Assembly: GCF_007558865.1 (NCBI RefSeq)
Contig: NZ_VLPK01000008.1
Coordinates: forward strand, 1-64,000
DNA length: 64,000 nt
Source of the DNA: Mucilaginibacter corticis
Lineage (GTDB): Bacteria > Bacteroidota > Bacteroidia > Sphingobacteriales > Sphingobacteriaceae
Direction of reading: 5' to 3'
The notes under the pieces: model-generated
Databases searched by the model: none
Told to the model about the DNA's origin: nothing
Seen by the model: only the letters and a program-made list of their open reading frames with translations
In this document: in pieces, positions 7,690 through 14,247 of the stretch
Position numbering within the stretch: position 1 is the stretch's first letter
Layout: each line of letters opens with the position of its first letter
Position numbers and translations under genes: made by a program

Positions 7690-8490
7690 ATGAAAAATCT
7701 GACAAACGATTCTAAGAAAAGCTTAATCAAATTATTGGTTAGCGGTGGCATTAATTGCATAACGAACGAAGGGTTTAGAAAATTTTTGGATGCGCATGCA
7801 GTAACAATTGCAGGCGTAGGTGCTTCAGCTACCGGACTTGGCATTGTGGCCCCGATTGTCGCCGGAGTCGCGAATTCAATTTCTTCAAATATTGCAAGTA
7901 ATCATGTCAACAAATTAGCCAATGTTGACGATTTATTGAGCTGGATAGAAAACAGCGATCCCGGTAGCATCAATCATGACTTGGAAAAGTCCATCATCCG
8001 CGCGGGCATTAATGCTTTTAAGTTTATTGAAGTCTTATATATCAAAGGCATAAAGCAAGATGAGACCTTTTGGCTGTCCTCTGAACCTGACGAAAAAAAA
8101 GAATTTTTAAGTAAACTTAAAAAATTTTTCCGACAAGCGAATGAAGACCTGAAAAGAGAAATTACCTACATTAAAATCCAGCGCAAATTTATCCAAAAAC
8201 CCCAGCCTTTACTAAAAGCCTTGTCGGATTACATTCTTATAGGGCCTAATGGCAACCTATCACCAGCAGATCTCAAGAAGTTCAAGGATTTTTATATTTA
8301 TAAAATGCCTTATTGTTTCGATCTGGCCTTTAAGGAAGAGTTAAAAAGTAATGACCGGAGTTATAAAGCTTTTCAAATGTGGATCGCAGAAGGGATTCAA
8401 AAGCAAAATATTCATATTCTACATCTCCAGGAAAAAGCGCTCAAAGTGGAGATTCCGAAAGGATTGACCATGCAATACCTTAGGCTTTAG
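7690..8490 (+). CDS. STAND/NACHT-like N-terminal fragment inside an inverted-repeat cassette
   Basis: A 266-aa protein read from ATG 7690; an in-frame TTG at 7672 is less likely. Residues 38-66 form a Gly/Ala-rich hydrophobic stretch that could insert in a membrane. Residues 98-175 are charged helices. Residues 208-243 (YCFDLAFKEELKSNDRSY, then KAFQMWIAEGI) resemble a segment I associate with the N-terminal regions of bacterial STAND/NACHT-TPR proteins, where the NTPase would follow. Here the last 14 codons lie inside the right repeat unit, so the natural C-terminus seems to have been replaced. The gene is clearly more A/T-rich than its surroundings, suggesting horizontal origin. The family link is tentative. 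Confidence 0.6.
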   Translation: MKNLTNDSKKSLIKLLVSGGINCITNEGFRKFLDAHAVTIAGVGASATGLGIVAPIVAGVANSISSNIASNHVNKLANVDDLLSWIENSDPGSINHDLEKSIIRAGINAFKFIEVLYIKGIKQDETFWLSSEPDEKKEFLSKLKKFFRQANEDLKREITYIKIQRKFIQKPQPLLKALSDYILIGPNGNLSPADLKKFKDFYIYKMPYCFDLAFKEELKSNDRSYKAFQMWIAEGIQKQNIHILHLQEKALKVEIPKGLTMQYLRL

Positions 8491-8615
8491 AGCACCAAAT
8501 TGTGTAGCTGGCTTTTCCGATTTATTTATTGCAATCAAGAAATTAGCATGGTCAAAGTGTTACGGAATCGATTTACTGCATTTGTGGAATGAGGTGGTCA
8601 TTGGCCTCGGAATTT
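8448..8615 (-). repeat. 168-bp repeat unit, right copy (inverted relative to 7392-7559)
   Basis: This unit is the reverse-complement partner of 7392-7559. The motif ATTCCG...TTGACCA occurs at 8451-8473, inverted at 8546-8569, and inverted in degenerate form at 8595-8613. Its two outer ends also look alike: GTGGAGATTCCGA on the inner side and GTGGAAATTCCGA on the outer side (about 8446-8619), so the copy may itself be a mobile unit of about 174 bp. It contains the last 14 codons of the gene at 7690 and the last 17 or so of the gene at 8560, which converge on it. Confidence 0.85.
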
Positions 8616-8886
8616 CCACCTGGCAATCTTCCGCATATTTTTGCGTATCCAAAATGTGTTGATGCCAAAAGAGGTCAACCAAACGGTTAGGTACGATTTC
8701 TTTGTCCGGATATGTCCTTTTCAAGGTTAAAAACTTTTTATATTCGGCTTCTGCATATTCACATTGAACTTTTGTCCATCCGGGACCTTCTTCCTTGTCC
8801 TGCATTTTAAGTTTTACCATCGAAAAATCAATAGCATTTATATCAGACATGAATAAAGGAGATGTTATTGTAAATGTTTCGCTCAT
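8560..8886 (-). pseudogene. glycine-rich domain-containing-like protein, 3' end replaced by repeat unit
   Basis: A 108-aa frame starting at ATG 8886. Residues 1-90 look like a real protein: EEGPGWTKV, then VDLFWHQHILDTQKYAEDC, close to the D-L-F-W-H-x-H motif of the DUF1399/GRDP-like family. In that family a His/Phe-rich block normally follows the Asp-Cys. Here the sequence instead runs into the right repeat unit, and the last 17 residues are encoded by repeat DNA. The missing 3' portion is not found left of the cassette. It is probably a truncated, inactive gene, although a short product could still be made. Confidence 0.6.
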
Positions 8887-8976
8887 AATTGTTTACAGTT
8901 TTTACATTTCAAAAGTAAACAGGTCTTATCAGTGATTTTTACGGGAAACCGTAAAGCAGGAAATTTTTAGTGATGC

Positions 8977-9198
8977 TTATTTTTCATATCTGCACAGCGT
9001 TTTGCCGCGCTTTTTGGCTTGCTCGAGGGTGAGTTTAACGATCTTGTGGCTGCAGTTGTGCAGGCCTTTGCAGTTTTGGCTGAGGTGATACTTTTTTCCG
9101 CCGGGGCTGTCGCAGATGTATACATAGGTGGAATCTGTCGGGAGTACCGGGTGTTTACAATCACTGAACAGTAAAAACAGCAGCAGTAGGGTTTTCAT
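8977..9198 (-). CDS. small Cys-rich lipoprotein, 73 aa
   Basis: The start is taken at ATG 9198 (MKTLLLLFLLFSDCKHP), which gives a short signal peptide with a possible lipobox Cys at residue 14; longer upstream frames lack a signal. The mature part carries KYHLSQNCKGLHNCSHKI and ends with LCRYEK, so it holds several Cys and His residues that could bind metal or form disulfides. It is the last of a short minus-strand series after the kinase, regulator and 65-aa protein. I know no function; similar small KYHL-type proteins occur in Bacteroidetes. Confidence 0.65.
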   Translation of the reverse strand: MKTLLLLFLLFSDCKHPVLPTDSTYVYICDSPGGKKYHLSQNCKGLHNCSHKIVKLTLEQAKKRGKTLCRYEK

Positions 9199-9256
9199 GA
9201 CAGGTCGTGTTAATAGATCTTTATTTATGAATAAATATAGAAATTTTCCGGATCTT

Positions 9257-9454
9257 TTACCAGGTGTGACAGCTTGGCGAACAGGTTTTGCAGCCATCTG
9301 CGGTGGGGAAAGTTTTTTTGGCCTCGTCTACCGCCGGTTTGCAGGAGGGATAATCCCCCAGATATTCCCGGTTAATTGGAAAGTAAGGGCAATGTTTGGT
9401 GTGCACTTCATGGTATCCATTGGTTTGGGCGTGTTTGTTTACGTAATACTCCAT
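9257..9454 (-). CDS. small Cys-rich protein, 65 aa
   Basis: Starts at ATG 9454, only 4 bp after the stop of the response regulator, so it probably belongs to that operon. The protein reads EVHTKHCPYFP, then LGDYPSCKPAVDEAKKTF, then ADGCKTCSPSCHTW, with five Cys and three of its four His. There is no signal peptide. The spacing of C and H residues suggests a small zinc- or metal-binding fold and resembles, loosely, the partner protein at 8977. Function is unknown. Confidence 0.65.
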   Translation of the reverse strand: MEYYVNKHAQTNGYHEVHTKHCPYFPINREYLGDYPSCKPAVDEAKKTFPTADGCKTCSPSCHTW

Positions 9455-9458
9455 GAAA

Positions 9459-10124
9459 CTAGATGATTTTATTGTCTTTGCAGTAGGCGACCAGTTGCTC
9501 GTTCTTTGAGAAATCCAGGGTTTCTTTAATGAGGTTCAGCCGTTTTTCAACGCTGCTCAGGCCTGCGGGTTTGATGTTGTTTTCCAGGAAATAAGCAGGG
9601 ATGTCCTTTTGGAGCGTACCTTTGGCGAGTTGCGAAATAATGGCGATTTCATAGTTACTGAAATCATGCGCGTTCTTTGTTCTTACGGTTTGCTGCAGGC
9701 TCGGGGAGATATACTTTCTCCCTTTAAAGATCGCCTCAATGGCATCTTTTAGTTCGATAGCGTCACTTCGGCCTTTCCGTACAAAACCATTGATCTGCTG
9801 GTCTTCGAAAAGTTTGTGAACCACTGCTCCGCTGGATTCGGCAGAAAATACGAGTATTTTTAAGGCTGGCTGCATTTTTCTTACCGCTTCGATGAGGTCC
9901 CTGCCGGTAGTGATCTTTTGCTCCCGTCCGTCCTCATCAAAGGAAAGGTCGGTAATTAACAGTTGGTAGGGGTTGCTTTCCAGTAAGGCGGTTTTTAGCC
10001 GGAGCAGCGCGTCATCACAGTAATACGCGTAGTTATGGACGGTTATCCCCAATGTATTCAGGGTTTGTTCCACGGTGAGTTTTATGCTTTGGTGATCTTC
10101 AGCGATGAGTACATTTTCAAACAT
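9459..10124 (-). CDS. response regulator, receiver plus divergent LuxR-like HTH
   Basis: A 221-aa protein from ATG 10124 (MFENVLIAEDHQ); the start overlaps the end of the upstream kinase by 8 bp. The receiver spans residues 1-125 with D10, phospho-Asp D59 in LLITDLSF and K117. Residues 150-215 (NYEIAIISQLAKGTLQKDIP) form a divergent NarL/LuxR-type helix-turn-helix. It should be phosphorylated by the TPR kinase encoded just upstream. Targets may include the adjacent Cys-rich genes. Pairing is supported by overlap; targets are inferred. Confidence 0.85.
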   Translation of the reverse strand: MFENVLIAEDHQSIKLTVEQTLNTLGITVHNYAYYCDDALLRLKTALLESNPYQLLITDLSFDEDGREQKITTGRDLIEAVRKMQPALKILVFSAESSGAVVHKLFEDQQINGFVRKGRSDAIELKDAIEAIFKGRKYISPSLQQTVRTKNAHDFSNYEIAIISQLAKGTLQKDIPAYFLENNIKPAGLSSVEKRLNLIKETLDFSKNEQLVAYCKDNKII

Positions 10125-11784
10125 ATGGACAGGTGATTTTAATTTGCAGGCCCGTACCTGAGCTGCTGTCAAAAGTAATGGCACCGCCGATCGTTTTTAT
10201 ACGGTTTCCCGTATTTTTCAACCCGTTGCCTTCAGCCGTACCTGCCGCCATACCGATGCCATTGTCTGTGTAAAGGATCGTAGCCTTATCGCCACTGGGT
10301 TCAAACCGGATGACCACGTTGGTGGCATGGCTATGTTTGCGCATATTGACCATCAGTTCCTGCAAAATGTATTTGAGCTCTGTCTTGTACAGCGGATCTA
10401 TATGGTCCCAGAACTCAAGACTGTTACCGACCAGTGAAATCCTGGTTGTATCGGTCGCAAATGCTTTCAGCCTTGCGGAAAGGTTCTCGTGAAAATGCGC
10501 TTCAGCAGCCGGCGTGATCTCGTAGGAAATGTCCCGTGCCCGTTCATAGATTTCGTCGATATGATTGACCAGCCAGTCTTTATCCGGCACATCGTCATTT
10601 TGAACTTTTTTTAACAGGTAATAAATATCGTTGGCCAGCGTATCGTGTACTTTTTTTGAATCTTTCAGCTGGGTATCCCGGACTGCCGCCAATGTAGCGG
10701 CCTGTTGTTCCTGTTTTCGTTTCCTGTACCAGAAAAATAAAGCGATAAAGGTTCCAATTACAGCTGCTATGATCACCCCGATGATCACACGCTGCCCTAA
10801 AATCTGGTATTTGGCATTTGTATTGTCTTTTTGTAATCTCAGGTTATCTGTTTTGGCTTTTTCGGTATTATACCTGATCAAGGCAAACTGATTTTTGGCG
10901 GCACTGCGCGCGGTTTCCAGGCTGTCACTCAATTTTTGATAACGGGCAAAATAACCTTTCAGTTCTTTTTGGGGGCCTGTACTGATCAGTTTCTCCAATG
11001 CTTCCAAAACGTCGTCAGGACTGCCGAGTTTACTTGCTACAGTATACATTTGATGTGAATACCACAAGGAAGAATCGGGTCTTGAGCTTTTATAAAAATC
11101 AGCCAGGTGCGCGTAGCTGGAATTTTGGCCCCAAAGATCTTTTTCTTTTACCCGCATGGCCAGCGCCTTTAACAATTCAGGCGCCGCGTTGTACGAGGGA
11201 TGATACAGCCATCGGGCGGTAGTGCTATTGGACAAAATACGGGCATAAGTTTCGGGCTCTTTGGCCTTCAATAGGGTTGAATCGTAGATGCGGATCGCTG
11301 GTTGGTATTCCTTGTTTTCCCGGTAAGCCAGGGCTTTGTTATTGAATAGAACAAGTTTATAACTCGGCCCGTCGGAATATTTGATGGCCAGATCAAAAAA
11401 GGCAATGGCGGCGCTATTGTTCCTTAAACGGATACTGGTCAGGCCTAATTCATTGTAAGTTGAAGAAAGGCATTGCCGGTCTTTTTCTTTCAGCGTATCT
11501 AAATATTTTAATGCTGCGGAAAGACTTTCCTGGCCTCCGAAATAATCCCCTGCATCAGACTGGATCGATGCCATATAGTTATAAGCAAAAGCAGCTTGCA
11601 AACTGTCTTTCACGCGCGTGGCGACCTTATTGAAATAGTAGAAGGCTGAATCGTCCTGATGGTAGAGAAAGGTCTTCGCTTTTTTGTAATCCGGGTCGTC
11701 TGCCACAGTAGCAGCCGGGCGCGGTTTGTTGCACGAAAGCAAAATGTTCAGGATCAGGATTGCCGGCAGTAGAAATTTTCCCAA
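10117..11784 (-). CDS. TPR-containing membrane sensor histidine kinase
   Basis: A 555-aa protein. A signal with lipobox LLSC (C18) is followed by TPR-like helices over roughly 30-290, a coiled coil (300-330), one membrane helix (332-352) and a kinase core. The core has KKVHDTLAND (H380, HisKA_3-like), N480 in the N box and DNGIGM at 507-512. The C-terminal GTGLQI replaces a long G2 loop, as is usual in this class. The TPR region would be periplasmic, and the lipid anchor plus membrane helix would fix both ends. It is coupled to the LuxR-type regulator downstream. Confidence 0.88.
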   Translation of the reverse strand: MGKFLLPAILILNILLSCNKPRPAATVADDPDYKKAKTFLYHQDDSAFYYFNKVATRVKDSLQAAFAYNYMASIQSDAGDYFGGQESLSAALKYLDTLKEKDRQCLSSTYNELGLTSIRLRNNSAAIAFFDLAIKYSDGPSYKLVLFNNKALAYRENKEYQPAIRIYDSTLLKAKEPETYARILSNSTTARWLYHPSYNAAPELLKALAMRVKEKDLWGQNSSYAHLADFYKSSRPDSSLWYSHQMYTVASKLGSPDDVLEALEKLISTGPQKELKGYFARYQKLSDSLETARSAAKNQFALIRYNTEKAKTDNLRLQKDNTNAKYQILGQRVIIGVIIAAVIGTFIALFFWYRKRKQEQQAATLAAVRDTQLKDSKKVHDTLANDIYYLLKKVQNDDVPDKDWLVNHIDEIYERARDISYEITPAAEAHFHENLSARLKAFATDTTRISLVGNSLEFWDHIDPLYKTELKYILQELMVNMRKHSHATNVVIRFEPSGDKATILYTDNGIGMAAGTAEGNGLKNTGNRIKTIGGAITFDSSSGTGLQIKITCPYV

Positions 11785-11830
11785 GGTTCGGTTTTTTGAC
11801 CTAAAGATAAAAATAAACCGGCACTTAAAA

Positions 11831-11855
11831 GTAAGGCAGGGTATACCTGCCTTAC
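11831..11855 (-). terminator. hairpin after the small lipoprotein gene
   Basis: GTAAGGCAGG (11831-11840) pairs perfectly with CCTGCCTTAC (11846-11855) around a 5-nt loop. It lies 3' of the minus-strand gene ending at 11873 and upstream of the kinase start at 11784, so it would insulate the two. The T-tract on the minus strand is weak (TTTTAAGTG). Confidence 0.6.
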
Positions 11856-11872
11856 TGAATTAAAATGATCGC

Positions 11873-12046
11873 TTAGTGATGTGGCGGCCCGTCCGGTGGA
11901 ATATGGCCGCCGTCACCGCCTGTTCCACCACCTCCGGGCGCTGTAGGGGTGTCCTGGGTAGTAACTGTACCGCCGCCATTAGCAGGCGTATGTTTATCTG
12001 CCGGGCATGACAATGCCAGGAAGAGCGCTAAAAAGATCTCAAACAT
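11873..12046 (-). CDS. Gly/Pro/His-rich small lipoprotein, 57 aa
   Basis: Frame from ATG 12046: MFEIFLALFLALSCPADKHT is a short hydrophobic signal with a lipobox (LALSC, C14), followed by a low-complexity tail of Gly, Thr, Pro and His ending GPPHH. Small proteins of this make-up occur next to signalling genes in this family of bacteria. A hairpin follows its stop. No function can be assigned; the lipobox and terminator support a real gene. Confidence 0.5.
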   Translation of the reverse strand: MFEIFLALFLALSCPADKHTPANGGGTVTTQDTPTAPGGGGTGGDGGHIPPDGPPHH

Positions 12047-12394
12047 TTCAAAAAAATTAAAGGGTTAATAAATCCGGCAGCTACCCGGAACCTTGTCCCG
12101 GGCATGACTGCCAACCGCGTAAGAAGCGCTTCTTACATTTTTTTGGGAAGTGTGAGCATTGGATGCGGAAACCTTTACCTGCTTCCCAGGCCGGGCTCGG
12201 GTCGCCGCATTTACTGCTCTTCATGATCGCGGCCTGAACGTCCTGACCGAAATCGAAAGCAAATGTATAGGGCTGTAATCCGCTTGTTTGCAGACAATTC
12301 CGATAATTCCGTTTTGTCCGTAATAATTCCGATGAGGGTCCGGTCGGGCGCGGAAAATGCCGCAGATTTGTTAGATTTACCTTAAAATTTTATT
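12047..12394. other. 348-bp non-coding region with a perfect palindrome and short repeats
   Basis: No convincing reading frame. It holds an 18-bp perfect palindrome GTAAGAAGCGCTTCTTAC at 12119-12136 followed by a T-run. Three copies of AATTCCG (12296, 12305, 12325) lie 65-100 bp before the gene at 12395. The palindrome could be a plus-direction terminator or an operator, and the heptamers could be regulator sites. The region separates the divergent genes at 12046 and 12395, so both promoters should lie here. Confidence 0.5.
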
Positions 12395-13258
12395 ATGACC
12401 TCCGCCGATCACAAAAAAAATGTACTTGAGAGATATCGTGAATTAATGTTGAACGGGCCGCTTTCAGAGAACTTAAAGCAGCCTGCGCCGGCCAGGATAC
12501 GCGATGAAAGTTTGTCGGTTATTGAGCGCAGGTTTTCCAAAGATGACCGGGAGATCCTAAGCTCGTATTTTGGATACCACGCTGATATGTTAGAATACGT
12601 TAAAGCGATTGAAGATGTCGATATTGATTTATTTAGGCCTTTGATCCGGTTTATGAATGACACGGTTGCGAATCCACATTCAAAACATGTGGAACTTTTG
12701 GCCTGGCTTATTGACTATAAGCCACGGCCTAATCGGGTAAAGGATATGTATGATGTATCAGGTGATGATCAAAACAAAACACCCTCAATAAATTTGGTTG
12801 AAAATGATCAAACGCAAAGCGAAGATGTTGAAATCTCACTGGTAGCAGGCAATGCGCCGGAACCACCCAAAATTAACAAGCGTGTAATTGCCTTATCAGC
12901 TTTGTCACTACTGGTGTTATTTGTTGGACTTTTTTTTGCGTTTAGGGGAAGGAACAATATTGTTCAGAAGTGTATGTACTGGAATGGTGAGGAATTTAAG
13001 CCAATTGCCTGCGATGAAAAGCCCGATGATACAAATGCAGTTGTTATCGCAAAGGATAGTGATAAAATGGTGCATTTCAGACGAGATACCCGTGCAGATA
13101 CCCTAACCGCAAGTTCGATTGGAAAAATTTGGTATATCAAAATCAATGGAAGGGTCGAATACTATACCGCACCCGGCGCGCCGCCATTATACCCTGACCG
13201 GCGGTTGTTGCCTTTGACGGTCTATATCCTAAACAAATACCCGAGAAGCCCCGGTTAA
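12395..13258 (+). CDS. hypothetical single-pass membrane protein, 287 aa
   Basis: The N-terminal half (1-160) is cytoplasmic, charged and helical. One membrane helix lies at about 164-188 (VIALSALSLLVLFVGLFF). The outer part begins RGRNNIVQKCMYWNGEEF and has two Cys (residues about 196 and 208) that could pair, then a segment with YYTAPGAPPLYPDRRLLPLT. The layout resembles a membrane-anchored regulator or anti-sigma-like protein but no known domain is seen. It is followed directly by a strong terminator. Confidence 0.75.
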   Translation: MTSADHKKNVLERYRELMLNGPLSENLKQPAPARIRDESLSVIERRFSKDDREILSSYFGYHADMLEYVKAIEDVDIDLFRPLIRFMNDTVANPHSKHVELLAWLIDYKPRPNRVKDMYDVSGDDQNKTPSINLVENDQTQSEDVEISLVAGNAPEPPKINKRVIALSALSLLVLFVGLFFAFRGRNNIVQKCMYWNGEEFKPIACDEKPDDTNAVVIAKDSDKMVHFRRDTRADTLTASSIGKIWYIKINGRVEYYTAPGAPPLYPDRRLLPLTVYILNKYPRSPG

Positions 13259-13262
13259 CGAG

Positions 13263-13285
13263 AAAAGCCCGCTTAACGGGCTTTT
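13263..13285 (+). terminator. bidirectional intrinsic terminator
   Basis: AAAAGCCCG (13263-13271) pairs with CGGGCTTTT (13277-13285) around CTTAA. It lies between the convergent genes ending at 13258 and 13297 and has an A-run on one side and a T-run on the other, so it can serve both strands. Confidence 0.85.
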
Positions 13286-13296
13286 AAATAGGAAGG

Positions 13297-13443
13297 TTAT
13301 TTTCCTTTGGGTTTAGGTGGTAAGTGCGTCGGGAGCGTTGGGTGTTTTGGTTTGTTTGGCGGATCCACATGTCTTCTCCGGTCGTCGCTGCCATCTTCCT
13401 TTTTAGGTTTAGGCCCTGGTTTGATCGCTTCTATTTTTTCCAT
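13297..13443 (-). CDS. small Pro/Lys-rich protein, 48 aa
   Basis: Frame from ATG 13443: MEKIEAIKPGPKPKKEDG, then DDRRRHVDPPNKPKHP, ending PPKPKGK. It is strongly basic and proline-rich, without signal or membrane segment, and probably disordered. It converges on the terminator at 13263-13285. Its composition is biased enough that chance cannot be excluded, but the start, stop and terminator geometry support a gene. Function is unknown. Confidence 0.4.
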   Translation of the reverse strand: MEKIEAIKPGPKPKKEDGSDDRRRHVDPPNKPKHPTLPTHLPPKPKGK

Positions 13444-13550
13444 TTTGGTGCTGATTTTATGAATATCCGAAGTTCGAAATTCGTAAGGTCTGATTCTTAC
13501 GGTTTTCCGTAAAACCGGTTTTTAACACCGGATTATTATCTTCGCCGTAA

Positions 13551-14201
13551 ATGAAGCTATTCCTATACCTTATAATTTTGTGTTCCTCGGTGGTTTACGC
13601 CCAGGACACTGTTACCATTCATCACAAACGATATACAACCACCTTCGACAGGGTTTTGCTGTACCCGGTTAAGGTGTATTGGGTGGATAGCGCGGAAAAT
13701 ATTTGTACGGCCAAGGCGCCGGGTCATGTGAAGCGAACGAATGATTTTAAGGCGGATCCTTTGCTGGCGGGGGTTACGGAGCTGAGGGAGGATTATAAGC
13801 AGGGGAGCGACCGTTATGACCGGGGGCATAATATGGATGCGGCGGATAATGCCTGTGATGTTGACCAGATGCACGAATGTTTTTATTATTCGAATATGAC
13901 CCCGCAGACAAAGCATTTGAATGAGCAGACGTGGAAGGCGTTGGAGGAGTATACGCGTAAACTGGCTTTAAGCGCTCGCAGGGTAGAGGTCTGGTGCGGG
14001 AGTTATGGGAGTACGGAAAAGATTGGCCGGGTCACCGCGCCGGCTTTTTGCTGGAAGATCTTGCGGTACCAGGGGAAGGTCGAGGCTTATCTGATGCCAA
14101 ATACGGCGGATGTGAACCTGCATCCCTATTATTACTATAAAAGCACGGTCGCTGAGATCCGCGCGGGTTCGAAGCTGGCCCTGGGGGAAATAAAAAGGTA
14201 A
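13551..14201 (+). CDS. secreted DNA/RNA non-specific endonuclease (NUC1 family)
   Basis: A 216-aa protein with a clear signal peptide (MKLFLYLIILCSSVVYAQ). The catalytic motif DRGHN is at residues 90-94 with H93 as general base; the metal-binding Asn lies in SNMTPQ, followed by LNEQTWKALE. These are hallmarks of the bead-alpha-beta-metal Serratia-type nucleases, which cut DNA and RNA in the periplasm or outside the cell for nutrient use or defence. Length is short but complete for the family. It stands alone and ends in a bidirectional terminator shared with the SusD gene. Confidence 0.92.
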   Translation: MKLFLYLIILCSSVVYAQDTVTIHHKRYTTTFDRVLLYPVKVYWVDSAENICTAKAPGHVKRTNDFKADPLLAGVTELREDYKQGSDRYDRGHNMDAADNACDVDQMHECFYYSNMTPQTKHLNEQTWKALEEYTRKLALSARRVEVWCGSYGSTEKIGRVTAPAFCWKILRYQGKVEAYLMPNTADVNLHPYYYYKSTVAEIRAGSKLALGEIKR

Positions 14202-14224
14202 ACAAAGATTTAACTTTGTTTACC
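14197..14224 (+). terminator. bidirectional terminator between nuclease and SusD genes
   Basis: GGTAAACAAAG (14197-14207) pairs with CTTTGTTTACC (14214-14224). The stop codon of the nuclease gene lies inside the 5' arm. The two flanking genes converge here. Confidence 0.75.
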
Positions 14225-14247
14225 TTGATCGTGATGGTTCAGGCGGG

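Noticed and set aside
7380-8630. A target-site duplication flanking the repeat cassette.
   Set aside because: The flanks (..GGTAT and CCACC..) do not match over any length.
9128-9466. A 112-codon plus-strand frame across the Cys-rich genes.
   Set aside because: It is the antisense of two better-supported minus-strand genes with signal peptide and Cys motifs.
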